Shown: in pieces, positions 7,132 to 15,702 of the stretch | Layout of the letters: each line of letters opens with the position of its first letter | Numbering within the stretch: position 1 is the first letter of the stretch | Assembly (NCBI GenBank): GCA_030837935.1 | Contig: JAUQXU010000159.1 | Span: 1 to 22,708, forward strand | DNA: 22,708 nucleotides | Direction of reading: 5' to 3' | DNA from: Candidatus Brocadia sp. | GTDB taxonomy: Bacteria > Planctomycetota > Brocadiia > Brocadiales > Brocadiaceae | Position numbers and translations under genes: made by a program | The notes under the pieces: model-generated | What the model was told of the DNA's origin: nothing | Seen by the model: only the letters and a program-made list of their open reading frames with translations | The model's database searches: none

Positions 7132-8166
7132 TGTTATCTAAAATTTTGCCAGATTCGGCATTCCAAAAAATTTTTAATGTCTTGAACCGCTATAACTTTA
7201 GACTTAAAATTAAGCAAACCTTAATTGTGGAAAGTAATGACCAGAAGGGTGGAATTGTTTACGAAGATCTGATGTCTTTTTATAAACAACTAATAACATC
7301 CTGTGAATTACCACTCGAAGAGTTTATCCTCGGGGTCTATTAAGAAGGAAGAGGCGTCTTTTTTATATAACCTTATAATTCAAGAAAAACCCAAAATCGT
7401 TTTGCAGGTTGGTACTTTCTTAGGCTTCTCTACGCTTATTATTGCAGAGGCATTAAAACATAATGGAGCTGGTAAGATTTATACCATTGATCCTGAAATC
7501 CCTCATTTAAAAATATCCAATCCTGTTGATATTGCCCGAAAAGCCTGTATAGAAAGAGGGTTGGGTGACAGAATCGAGTTCAAAAATGGATGGTTTTCCA
7601 GTGTACCGTATTCGAGCGACAAGGCAATTTCTCTTGAAGTTATTGGGTCTGCGCTTATACAAAAGATAGGAACTTTGGACTTCGTTTTTATAGACGGAGA
7701 CCACTCCATAATGAGTGCTATCAGTAATTTTGCCGTTGTAGTAAATTTTTTAAGGGTAAACGACATTTGTGTAATACATGATGTCTGTTCTATTTATTCA
7801 GTTAAGCAGGCATTAACAGCAATTTTATCTGATAAATGGATAGAAAGGATGTTTGACTTAAGCATCCTGAAGGGCCACGATGGGCTTGCCGTTTTTCGCA
7901 AGGTAAACGAATATGTCTCAGTCAGAATTTGTATAAAAGACAAATTAACGCAAAAGCCAGTTCCCGGCGTCATTTTATACAGTAAAACGCATGGGGAAAA
8001 AGCTGTAAGTGATTTAAGAGGAGAAATCTATATTCCAGCTATTCTTGCATATAAATACTGCTTTGATATCATAGCAAATGGATATAAATCTTTGCACAAC
8101 TGTTGTGTTTCTTTAGATACTCACCGCCCATTTCAGGAATATTTTTTTGAACTTGAGCCAGAATAA
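7128..8166 (+). CDS. Class I SAM methyltransferase fused to a carboxypeptidase-regulatory-like domain; reading frame broken by +1 shift
   Basis: Two frames encode one protein. Frame A (7128-7343) gives 71 residues ending LPLEEFILGVY. Frame B (open from 7303 to 8166) gives GSIKKEEASFLYNLI and the rest. Skipping one base in GGGG (7332-7335) joins them as LEEFILGSIKKEEASFL, as expected for this family, giving about 345 residues. The methyltransferase core has motif I VLQVGTFLGFSTL, an acidic end of strand 2 (IYTIDPE) and FVFIDGDHS, resembling Methyltransf_24/CmcI-type enzymes. After about position 7910 comes an extra domain: VRICIKDKLTQKPVPGVILY, then DLRGEIYIP and DIIANGYKSL, the pattern of a CarboxypepD_reg-like beta-sandwich. 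Predicted role: methylation of a sugar or related substrate. Frame B alone, from ATG 7303, would lack the N-terminal helices. The frameshift may be a sequencing error, a mutation or recoding. Confidence 0.75.
7329..7343 (+). other. +1 frameshift point in the methyltransferase gene
   Basis: In the upstream frame the codons run CTC GGG GTC TAT TAA, with the stop at 7341-7343. Dropping one G of the GGGG run at 7332-7335 restores GGG TCT ATT AAG and the conserved G-S-I-K-K-E-E-A segment. The homopolymer makes an indel, in the genome or in the assembly, the simplest cause. Confidence 0.7.
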
Positions 8167-9466
8167 TAAAGTGCGCCCTCTAAATATTACCTATGTATTA
8201 CCTGTCTATTGGCCTGCTATTGGTGGGTGTGAGCTTCATACCCATGAGCTGGTTAGTAGGCTCTCGGAGAGGCATGAGATAAAGGTAATTACGCAAATTA
8301 CAAGGCAGGAGGACAAACCCAAAGGTCTCTGGTTTGGCACGACTGTTAATCCCCTTCCTAAGAGAAAAGAGTATTTAGACAACAAGGCAAGGGTCATCCC
8401 TATACATCTAAGTTTCTTAGAAAGAACGTTTCTATATCCTTTTGTCAGGGGTCACCGTAAAATAGAAACGCTTTCAATGGAGGCTATAAGAAATGTCTTT
8501 CAGCGAAAGATGTTTGATTTAATGAAGGGTTCGGATCTCATTCACTGTATCCACAACGGGGCTTCGTTTTATGGATATACTGCGTTGAAATGTGCCAGAA
8601 AACTTGGAATTCCATTTGTATTTACCCCTTTGCTACAACTCTACCAAGGATTAACTGAGAAATTGATGACAGAAAAAAGACATAATGAAACTCATCCAGG
8701 TTCCCCTGCTATGCACACTTCTGAACTTTTTCTTTCACCAAGGGGGTATCATGACAAATTTTGGTTAAAGGTATGCAATGCCTCGGATGCTTTAATAGCT
8801 ATGACAAGATTTGAAAAGGAATTTTTGTCTGGAAAAGGGATTGACACAAACAAGATTTATCAAGTAGGCGTAGGACCCATACTTTCTGAAAGATACAATA
8901 AAAATGAATTCCGGGATAAATATAATATTGGTAATAAAAATATGGTATTGTTTTTGGGACGTAAGCACGAATGTAAAGGACTTGAAGAATTATTGAAAGC
9001 AGCCCCTTCCGTATGGGAAATGTATCCCCGGACATGTTTCTGTTTTATAGGCCCTAAAGAAGGCAATTCACCCGCGATCTTTAAAAAATATGAAGACGAA
9101 AGGATAGTTGAAATTGACAAGGTTGATTTATATGAAAAGACAAGCGCAATTGAGGCCTGCGATATTTTATGCATGCCGTCTTTTTTTGAGGCATTGGGGG
9201 GCGTTTTCCTGGAGGCATGGATGTTTGAAAAACCAGTTATAGCCGGAAATACTCCGCCACTTCAGGAATTGACAGGAAACGGCCAGGGAGGTTTTCTGGT
9301 AAATTTAGATTCCGATGAGATAGCGCAGAAAATCATAAATCTGATAGACGACGATAGCCTGCGCAAAAAGATGGGGACCTGGGGGAAAAATATGGTCGTT
9401 TCAAAATATTCATGGGAGATAATTACCGACAAGGTCGAGAGGTTGTACTTCAAGATTGTGAGATAA
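8147..9466 (+). CDS. Glycosyltransferase family 4 (GT-B fold)
   Basis: About 439 residues from TTG 8147. CAGGA ends 8 bases upstream; GTG 8171, just after the previous stop, is the main alternative and lacks a Shine-Dalgarno. The N-terminal half starts ITYVLPVYWPAIGGCELHTH (glycine loop and HTHEL) and includes DLIHCIHNGASFYGYTALK. The linker and donor half include VGVGPILSERY, VLFLGRKHECKGLEELLKA and the E-x7-E motif (E348 in SFFEALGG, E356 in FLEAWMFEKPVI), then NGQGGFLV. All parts of a complete retaining GT4 enzyme are present. Compared with many GT4s it has an extra segment around residues 170-200 (TEKLMTEKRHNETHPG). It overlaps the methyltransferase by 20 bases, implying coupled translation. 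Donor sugar and acceptor cannot be inferred. Confidence 0.92.
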   Translation: MNLSQNNKVRPLNITYVLPVYWPAIGGCELHTHELVSRLSERHEIKVITQITRQEDKPKGLWFGTTVNPLPKRKEYLDNKARVIPIHLSFLERTFLYPFVRGHRKIETLSMEAIRNVFQRKMFDLMKGSDLIHCIHNGASFYGYTALKCARKLGIPFVFTPLLQLYQGLTEKLMTEKRHNETHPGSPAMHTSELFLSPRGYHDKFWLKVCNASDALIAMTRFEKEFLSGKGIDTNKIYQVGVGPILSERYNKNEFRDKYNIGNKNMVLFLGRKHECKGLEELLKAAPSVWEMYPRTCFCFIGPKEGNSPAIFKKYEDERIVEIDKVDLYEKTSAIEACDILCMPSFFEALGGVFLEAWMFEKPVIAGNTPPLQELTGNGQGGFLVNLDSDEIAQKIINLIDDDSLRKKMGTWGKNMVVSKYSWEIITDKVERLYFKIVR

Positions 9467-9493
9467 TTTGAAAAGTGGGAATATTACGGAAAG

Positions 9494-10765
9494 ATGAAAA
9501 ATATTTTTTTGATGATAATCTATATAGGCTTTACCCTTACATATACATTATACTTATTTCTCAAGCAAATGATATGGTCCAACACGCAAAAACAAATAGA
9601 TAACAATAATGCTCCTTTTGATATCGTCTGTATATCACATGTTATGTGGAGCAAAGCATGGCAGAGAAATCATCATACAATGCATGTTTTTTCAAGAAAG
9701 CATAAAGTTTTATATTGTAATCCTTATATAGTCAATTTGGATGGCATTGCAAATATTTCAACAGCTCGTGAAAATAGTAAAGCAACTGAAAATAATAATC
9801 TGATAGTAATCAATCCCCTTCTATTAAGTGGAGAAAGACGACTGCCTTTCTTAAGTAAAATCAATAAATGGATCTTAACCACATACATTAAAGATAATAT
9901 GAAACAAATGCATATGGGAAAGACAGTGCTATGGTTTTATTCACCGATACAGGAATATCTTGTTGGGGTATTTAATGAAATTTTGACAGTTTATGACATA
10001 CAGGATGAATATTCAGCTTACCTTGGTAGGCCAGAGGAAATTACAGCAAGGGAAATGAGACTTCTAAAAAAAGTAGACCTTGTCTTTACTGGAACAAATT
10101 CATTATACGAGGAGAAGAAAAAATATAACGCTACTATTCACTTTGTGCCCTGTGGAGTCGATATAGAACATTTTAAAAAGGCAAGAAGTCCGACCCTTCC
10201 ATTGCCTATCGATATAAGAGATATTCCTCATCCGATTATCGGATACTTTGGGATGGTTTGTGGAAGAATTGACACTAACTTATTGACGCATATGGCGTCA
10301 TTGCACCCAGAGTGGTCTATAGTACTTATAGGAGAACGGGTAAAAAAAGATTTCATCATAGAGGAAAGAGCAAACATGCATCTTCTAGGGAAGAAGGATT
10401 ATAAAGAATTACCTTATTATCTACAGGCCTTTGATGTCTGTACAATACCATTTAAATTAAATGAACTAACGTTAAAGGTGAACCCAACAAAATTGCTAGA
10501 ATATTTATCTGCGGGTAAACCTGTAGTATCAACGGCTATTCCGGATATGATTAAGTTTTATAGTCATATTATTTCTATTGCTCAAACTAAGGAGGAATTT
10601 GTTAAATTAACTGAAAAATGTATTAAAGAAAAGAACGACGATAAGGTTTTAAAAGGCATAGAGCTATCAAAAAGAAATAGTTGGAAAGTCATGGTTGACA
10701 ATATGGAAAAACTAATATTATCGAACATAAGGCGAAAACACAACCATCATGAAACAGGCAAATGA
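9494..10765 (+). CDS. Glycosyltransferase, family 1/4-like, paralog 1 of 3, with N-terminal membrane segment
   Basis: 423 residues. Unlike its two paralogs it has a hydrophobic N-terminal helix (about residues 4-24), which would anchor it to the inner membrane. The enzyme part begins DIVCISHVMWSKAWQRNHH, equivalent to IICFSHLSWERSLFQRPQQ in the next gene. Shared landmarks are VLWFYSPI, VYDIQDEYSAY (about residues 166-174), VPCGVDIEHFKKA, IPHPIIGYFG and NPTKLLEYLSAGKPVVST (about 329-346). The last replaces the usual GT4 donor-site E-x7-E with a P-T-K-x-x-E-Y pattern. This is a GT-B enzyme related to TuaH/WcaI-like proteins. The 3' end overlaps the next gene by 17 bases. Duplication followed by divergence suggests each copy adds a different residue or linkage. 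Confidence 0.88.
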   Translation: MKNIFLMIIYIGFTLTYTLYLFLKQMIWSNTQKQIDNNNAPFDIVCISHVMWSKAWQRNHHTMHVFSRKHKVLYCNPYIVNLDGIANISTARENSKATENNNLIVINPLLLSGERRLPFLSKINKWILTTYIKDNMKQMHMGKTVLWFYSPIQEYLVGVFNEILTVYDIQDEYSAYLGRPEEITAREMRLLKKVDLVFTGTNSLYEEKKKYNATIHFVPCGVDIEHFKKARSPTLPLPIDIRDIPHPIIGYFGMVCGRIDTNLLTHMASLHPEWSIVLIGERVKKDFIIEERANMHLLGKKDYKELPYYLQAFDVCTIPFKLNELTLKVNPTKLLEYLSAGKPVVSTAIPDMIKFYSHIISIAQTKEEFVKLTEKCIKEKNDDKVLKGIELSKRNSWKVMVDNMEKLILSNIRRKHNHHETGK

Positions 10766-11942
10766 AAAACATATGATGACAATAATCTGTTTTTCGCATC
10801 TAAGTTGGGAGCGGAGTCTCTTTCAGCGCCCCCAGCAATTAATGCTCAGGTTGTCTAAAAGATTTAATATCCTCTATGTTAACAGCCATTCATTCTATCA
10901 GTTTTTAAAAGGTTTATTCCGTAAAGGGAAAGCATCCTGTAAGGTTAATGATAACCTAACAGTGTATTCTCCTTTTGCATTACTCACCTTTCAGAAAAGG
11001 CTTTCTTTATCCATACATCTAAATAAAATGCTGTTGACCTTTTTGGTCAAGAGAAAAATTAAAAAGTTAAAAGGTGGAAAACTCATCCTCTGGATATATC
11101 ATCCAATATACGTCAATGCGATTGGGAAGTTTAATGAGGCACTGGTTGTCTATGATTGTATGGACGATTTTACGTCACTCATTTCTGATTATGAAGACCG
11201 CGAGAGAAATGCCGAAGACGAAAGAGTGCTTTTGAAAAAAGCGGACGTGGTTTTTGCAGGAGGCTATAGCATAGCAGATCTCAAAAGAGATTCAAGGGAG
11301 CGTATCCATGTATTCCCATCGGCTGTTGAGATAGATCATTTCAAGAAGGCCCTTTCAGATAATCTGGAGATGCCGGATGATATTACGGATATTCCACACC
11401 CGATTCTCGGATATTGGGGGGCAATTGATGATCGGGTGGATCATGAATTGTTAAAAAGGCTGGCAATTAAACATCCTGAGTGGTCGATTGTGCTGCTAGG
11501 TCCCATTTGTAGGCACAAAATCGGAGACACCTCTTATCTAAATGAGATTAAAAACATCTTTTGGTTGGGGGCAAAAGACTATTCTTTGCTCCCCAATTAT
11601 GCGAAGGCATTCGATGTATGCCTGATTCCTTTTGTCTTGTCAAGAGAAGGGAAATACCTTAGTCCGACAAAAACACTGGAATATCTCGCAACTGGGAAGC
11701 CTGTAGTTTCTACTCCCATAACAGATGTTGTAAGGTTTTATGACGGTGTGGTTAAGATTGCGGATGGCCCAGATGAGTTTGGATTGGCTGTAAAGAGATG
11801 CATGGAAGAAGATACTGAGTCTATGAAACAAAAGAGAATAAGCTTTACAGAGAATAAATCCTGGGAAGATACAGCGGAGAAAATGGAAAAGTTGATTCTG
11901 GACAAAATAGAAGAAAAATCTAGAGATACAATTGCTATTTGA
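10749..11942 (+). CDS. Glycosyltransferase, family 1/4-like, paralog 2 of 3
   Basis: 397 residues from ATG 10749. ATG 10773 or 10776 would begin right at the family N-terminus (MTIICFSHLSWERS) and is a credible alternative. No strong Shine-Dalgarno precedes any of them. It shares with paralogs 1 and 3 VYDCMDDFTSL (about residue 133), FPSAVEIDHFKKAL, IPHPILGYWG, WLGAKDYSLLPNYAKAFDVC and SPTKTLEYLATGKPVVST (about residue 305). It has no membrane segment, so it is probably a peripheral cytoplasmic enzyme. Similarity to paralog 1 is high by eye in the C-terminal half (for example HPEWSIVL in both), so this pair probably arose by tandem duplication. A 60-base gap follows that may contain a promoter. 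Confidence 0.9.
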   Translation: MKQANEKHMMTIICFSHLSWERSLFQRPQQLMLRLSKRFNILYVNSHSFYQFLKGLFRKGKASCKVNDNLTVYSPFALLTFQKRLSLSIHLNKMLLTFLVKRKIKKLKGGKLILWIYHPIYVNAIGKFNEALVVYDCMDDFTSLISDYEDRERNAEDERVLLKKADVVFAGGYSIADLKRDSRERIHVFPSAVEIDHFKKALSDNLEMPDDITDIPHPILGYWGAIDDRVDHELLKRLAIKHPEWSIVLLGPICRHKIGDTSYLNEIKNIFWLGAKDYSLLPNYAKAFDVCLIPFVLSREGKYLSPTKTLEYLATGKPVVSTPITDVVRFYDGVVKIADGPDEFGLAVKRCMEEDTESMKQKRISFTENKSWEDTAEKMEKLILDKIEEKSRDTIAI

Positions 11943-11947
11943 GCCAA

Positions 11948-11977
11948 ATGACAATTTTGTATTAATGCTTTTACTAT
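11948..11977 (+). promoter_or_regulatory. Possible sigma70-type promoter upstream of the FAD oxidoreductase
   Basis: ATGACA (11948-11953, five of six to TTGACA), an 18-base spacer and TACTAT (11972-11977, four of six to TATAAT) begin just after the stop of the preceding gene. Transcription would start near 11984, 19 bases before ATG 12003. Chance matches of this quality are common in AT-rich DNA. Confidence 0.3.
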
Positions 11978-12002
11978 AGAGAGAATCCTATCAAGTAATA
12001 AA

Positions 12003-13358
12003 ATGAAAGGGCGTATGAAGAAAATTATTATTTTAGGTGCCGGCCCTACTGGTCTTGGAGCCACCCACAGACTCCATGAAATCGGATATGAGAACTGGAA
12101 TATCTATGAAAAAAACAATTATGTCGGTGGCCTTTCCGCCAGTTTTAGCGATAAACAGGGTTTTACCTGGGACATCGGAGGGCATATACTATTTTCAAAC
12201 AACGACCGATTCAATCGGTTAGTAGACAATTTACTCCGTAATGAAGTACTAACCTTTAAAAGAGAGAGTTGGATATGGCTCAAGGATAGTTTTATTAAGT
12301 ATCCTTTTCAGAACAATTTTCACATGCACCCGGATAAGGAGCTTGTGTTTGAATGCGTTTCAGGACTTTTTGATACCATTAACAAAAAAGGCCCTTATAA
12401 AAACTTCGAGGAATGGATTTACCATTTCTTTGGAGAAGGAATTGCCAAGTATTTTATGATTCCATACAATAACAAGGTATGGGCATGTCCTTTAAGCAGG
12501 ATGGCTTATAATTGGATAGCTGAAAGGGTGAGCATTATCGATATCAAGAGGATTCTTAAAAATATCATCTCTCAGCAAGAAGACAGTGAATGGGGACCTA
12601 ATAATACATTCCAATATCCACTATTTGGGGGCACTGGTGGTTTTTTTCATAAGTTTTTACCCTACACTCGCGGTCACCTTTTTCTCAATAAAAATGCCGT
12701 GAGAATCAACTCTGAAAGAAAGGAGGTTGTTTTTGAAGACGGAGAAAAGACTTCTTATGATGTATTAATCTCCACGATACCTCTCACGGAGCTCTTAGAC
12801 AAAATGGAAGACAAGCCCAAATGGTTAAGAATGTCTGCAGAAGAATTCCTCTGGAGTGGAGGATACATGGTAGGCCTTGGCATCAAGAAACCCTGTCCCA
12901 GCAATAAAAACTGGATGTATTTTCCCGAAAATGATTCACCTTTTTATAGAGTTACCTATCTCTCCAATTATTCCCCAAATATGATACCCGCAGGGGAGTT
13001 TTTTTCTTTTCTGGCTGAGACCTCTTACTCAAGATTTAAGACTGTGTCAAAAGAAACCGTCATAGAGGAAACCATTCAGGGATTGATCAACTCAAAACTC
13101 TTAAAAGAAGAAGACAGGTCACTCATAGTTTCAACATTTCTCATTGATGTACCGCACTCTTTTCCTGTTCCTTTCATAGGAAGAGACAATGCTATAAAGA
13201 ATATTCAATCCTTTCTATCAGAACATAACATTTATTCCCGGGGACGTTTTGGAGGATGGAAATACGAGGTTGGCAATATGGACCATTCGGTAATGCAGGG
13301 AATGGAAATTGTAAACAGGATATTATTTGATGAAAAAGAAACTGTATATAAGGTTTAA
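12003..13358 (+). CDS. FAD-dependent oxidoreductase (amine oxidase / UDP-galactopyranose mutase-like)
   Basis: 451 residues. The dinucleotide-binding motif IIILGAGPTGLGATHRL (G12-x-G14-x-x-G17) is at the N-terminus, followed by the acidic strand end YEKNNYVGGLSASF and WDIGGHILFS. Substrate-domain features are YPFQNNFH, YNNKVWACPL and YPLFGGTGGF. The C-terminal flavin-contact segment is RFGGWKYEVGNMDHSVMQGMEI, typical of the protoporphyrinogen/amine-oxidase-like proteins common in polysaccharide clusters. It probably oxidises, reduces or isomerises a nucleotide sugar or lipid-linked sugar; true UDP-Gal mutase activity is not supported by any signature I recognise. ATG 12003 or ATG 12015 (MKKIIILGAG) may be the start; the latter begins closer to the first strand. 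It lies 9 bases before the radical SAM/SPASM gene, so the two may act in one pathway. Confidence 0.88.
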   Translation: MKGRMKKIIILGAGPTGLGATHRLHEIGYENWNIYEKNNYVGGLSASFSDKQGFTWDIGGHILFSNNDRFNRLVDNLLRNEVLTFKRESWIWLKDSFIKYPFQNNFHMHPDKELVFECVSGLFDTINKKGPYKNFEEWIYHFFGEGIAKYFMIPYNNKVWACPLSRMAYNWIAERVSIIDIKRILKNIISQQEDSEWGPNNTFQYPLFGGTGGFFHKFLPYTRGHLFLNKNAVRINSERKEVVFEDGEKTSYDVLISTIPLTELLDKMEDKPKWLRMSAEEFLWSGGYMVGLGIKKPCPSNKNWMYFPENDSPFYRVTYLSNYSPNMIPAGEFFSFLAETSYSRFKTVSKETVIEETIQGLINSKLLKEEDRSLIVSTFLIDVPHSFPVPFIGRDNAIKNIQSFLSEHNIYSRGRFGGWKYEVGNMDHSVMQGMEIVNRILFDEKETVYKV

Positions 13359-13367
13359 CTTCGTTCT

Positions 13368-14504
13368 ATGATGCAACTAATTAAGACGTTAAAAAGAGAG
13401 ATTTCATATCATTTAGGACTGGGATACGCCCCACCTCCGGAATCAGTCACAATAGAAGTTGACTATAGCTGTATGTTTCGATGCAAGATGTGCCAGATGT
13501 GGACCAAAGATTTCAAGACTTCCCGCATAGGAAACAACAAAATCTTGTCGAACTGCGCAATAGAAGGAATTATTGCGGAACTTTGCTCTATAGGAGTTAA
13601 GTCTATATATTTCTGTGGCGGTGAACCCTTTTTAAGAAAGGATTTTTTAAACATTGTCAAATATTGTAAGTCTAAAGGGCTGTATTGTTCTACTATTTCA
13701 AATGGATATTTAATCAACGAAGATTTGGCTAAACAAATAGTCATTTCTGGGATAGATTCCATTGGAATTTCTATCGATAGCGCTGATAGGGAACTTCATG
13801 ATGAGATAAGAGGGATGAAAGGGGCGTTTGACCATGCCGCTGAAGGAATACGTTTAATCAAGCAACAGCAGAAGGAGTACAATACTGATTTTCCTGAGGT
13901 CTTTATAAATTCTACAATTTCTTCAAAAAATTTTTTTGTCTTGTCTGAGATAGTAGACCTGGCAAAGTCTCTTGCCGTCCGAAGGATAAACTTCAATTAT
14001 CTTTCGATCGTAGATCATAGTACAGTAGAACTTACCAATCAGACAATGGGAGAAAAAATTGTTGGTTCTCATACTTTTTCAGATGTTAGTCCCGACTATT
14101 TACTCCAGAAAGAGCATATTGACCAATTAGAAGTTATGATGGAAAATATAAAGAAAAGAGGGGGCTCTGAAATTACGTGTGATTTAGACCCCGCACTGCT
14201 CAGCGGAAACAAAGACCTTTTACTGAAAGGCAAGTTCCCTGTCTTGAGATGCAATCTCCCCTGGCGGTCTGCCATGATTACTCCAGTGGGTGATGTAGTA
14301 CCTTGCGCTATGTTTACAAATTACAAAATGGGTAATCTGGGCGAAACTACCTTTCGTGAAATTTGGAATAATAAACGTGCCAGGAATATACGAAGGCTTC
14401 TTAGTAAAGATCTCCCTCCTATATGTCAAAAATGCTGCATGGTGCATATGGATACCCCGTCTTTATGGGAAAGGTTCTCCTATAAATTTCTAAAAAAGAA
14501 TTAA
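13368..14504 (+). CDS. Radical SAM/SPASM domain protein
   Basis: 378 residues. The radical SAM cluster motif is C35-M-F-R-C39-K-M-C42, followed by IYFCGGEPFLRKDFL (the GGEP SAM-binding strand) and ISIDSADRELHDEIRG. The C-terminal SPASM domain has cysteines at 295 (RCNLPWRSAM), 313 (VVPCAMF), 353, 356 and 357 (ICQKCCM), with YKMGNLGETTFREIWN between. These can bind one or two auxiliary Fe-S clusters. SPASM enzymes modify peptides, but many in glycan clusters have unknown, probably sugar or lipid, substrates. No peptide precursor gene is visible nearby. Start ATG 13368 has a second ATG at 13371. The stop TAA abuts the next ATG (TAAATG), implying coupling to paralog 3 of the glycosyltransferases. 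Confidence 0.92.
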   Translation: MMQLIKTLKREISYHLGLGYAPPPESVTIEVDYSCMFRCKMCQMWTKDFKTSRIGNNKILSNCAIEGIIAELCSIGVKSIYFCGGEPFLRKDFLNIVKYCKSKGLYCSTISNGYLINEDLAKQIVISGIDSIGISIDSADRELHDEIRGMKGAFDHAAEGIRLIKQQQKEYNTDFPEVFINSTISSKNFFVLSEIVDLAKSLAVRRINFNYLSIVDHSTVELTNQTMGEKIVGSHTFSDVSPDYLLQKEHIDQLEVMMENIKKRGGSEITCDLDPALLSGNKDLLLKGKFPVLRCNLPWRSAMITPVGDVVPCAMFTNYKMGNLGETTFREIWNNKRARNIRRLLSKDLPPICQKCCMVHMDTPSLWERFSYKFLKKN

Positions 14505-15683
14505 ATGTTAAAAAACGAAAACATAATTTGCGTTTCCTGGCTGGTTTGGGATTCAATTCCCCTTGTAATGCACCAGATGATGACCCGGCTGGCAAGGAAC
14601 AACAGGGTCTTGTTTGTAGATCCTCCCGTGGCATATAGCAACCTGATCATCCGCCCTTCACTATGGAAAGACCGCCTGAAAAAAACATTTCTGTGGTTGC
14701 GCGGAGTGCGCCAGGTAAACGACAACATGTATGTTTATTATCCACCTCCGCTGTTATTACAGTATGGACACTATAAAAATGCCGATAGCCTAAATCAGTC
14801 ATTCATAACATCCGCAATTGCAAAAACGGCCAAACGTCTGGGTTTTACAAACCCAATAGTATGGATATATCATCCCTATGCCATCAACCCCAAGGGAGAG
14901 TTTGACGAAAAATTGGTTTGTTATGATTGCAATGACGACGTGGGTTTTTTCTTTTGTTACCACTTCAATAAGAGGAACCGATTTTCAGATATGGAGGAGA
15001 GACTGGCAAAAAGGGCTGATGTCGTGTTTGCCACATCCAAATATCTCTATCGAATCAGGAAGGAACAAAACCCCAATACCCATTACCTTCCGTCTGGTGT
15101 TGATAGCGAACTTTTTCAACAAGCTCAATCCCCGGCGTGTAAGGTTGCACCGGAACTGGAAGGTATTCCCAGTCCGATTATTGGTTTTGTTGGTGGTATG
15201 GCCAACTCCAAGATGAATTGGGAATGGATAAAAACGGCCGCGAACTCACACCCTTGGTGGAGTTTTATCTTTGTAGGGCCGTACACAGAATCACCGCCCA
15301 CTTACATCACTCAACAAAAAAACATTTCATTTATAGGACCAAAACCTATGGAGAAACTACCCTCCTATATCAAGGGTTTCGATGTCTGCCTGATTCCTTA
15401 TCAAGGAGAGGAGTTTTTAAGAGCGTGCCAACCCACTAAGGCATTTGAATACCTGGCATCAGGCAAACCCGTTGTCGCCTCCTGGATACCAGAACTCGAT
15501 GATAATCGAAATTTGATTCGTCTTTCCCGGAGCGCCAGCGAATTTATACAAAATATCGAAGCGGCCCTGGCCGATGGGAAAAAGCCCTCCATGGTTCAGC
15601 GGTACGTCGAGGCAGCCCAAGGACATACATGGGAGGAGAGGGTAGAGAAAACCTCTCAATTAATTGAATCACTACTGAAATAA
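14505..15683 (+). CDS. Glycosyltransferase, family 1/4-like, paralog 3 of 3
   Basis: 392 residues, starting at the ATG immediately after the previous stop. Landmarks match paralogs 1 and 2: ICVSWLVWDSIPLVMHQ at the N-terminus, IVWIYHPYAINPKGEFDE, CYDCNDDVGFFF (about residue 139), LPSGVDSELFQQA, IPSPIIGFVGG, FIGPKPMEKLPSYIKGFDVCLIPY and QPTKAFEYLASGKPVVAS (about residue 309). It is more diverged from copies 1 and 2 than they are from each other by eye, consistent with an older split. It lacks the membrane helix of paralog 1. It is separated from the other copies by an FAD oxidoreductase and a radical SAM enzyme, which may have been inserted into an ancestral array or moved with this copy. Substrate unknown. 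Confidence 0.9.
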   Translation: MLKNENIICVSWLVWDSIPLVMHQMMTRLARNNRVLFVDPPVAYSNLIIRPSLWKDRLKKTFLWLRGVRQVNDNMYVYYPPPLLLQYGHYKNADSLNQSFITSAIAKTAKRLGFTNPIVWIYHPYAINPKGEFDEKLVCYDCNDDVGFFFCYHFNKRNRFSDMEERLAKRADVVFATSKYLYRIRKEQNPNTHYLPSGVDSELFQQAQSPACKVAPELEGIPSPIIGFVGGMANSKMNWEWIKTAANSHPWWSFIFVGPYTESPPTYITQQKNISFIGPKPMEKLPSYIKGFDVCLIPYQGEEFLRACQPTKAFEYLASGKPVVASWIPELDDNRNLIRLSRSASEFIQNIEAALADGKKPSMVQRYVEAAQGHTWEERVEKTSQLIESLLK

Positions 15684-15702
15684 AGACGTGAATAGTTGAT
15701 AT

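Noticed and set aside
12003..13358. UDP-galactopyranose mutase (glf)
   Set aside because: The fold class is similar, but I do not see glf-specific segments; the flavin-contact tail fits the broader amine-oxidase-like group, so no gene symbol was given.
14878..15216. Alternative + frame of 112 codons inside glycosyltransferase paralog 3
   Set aside because: It lies inside a gene with clear family motifs in another frame and has no coherent domain.
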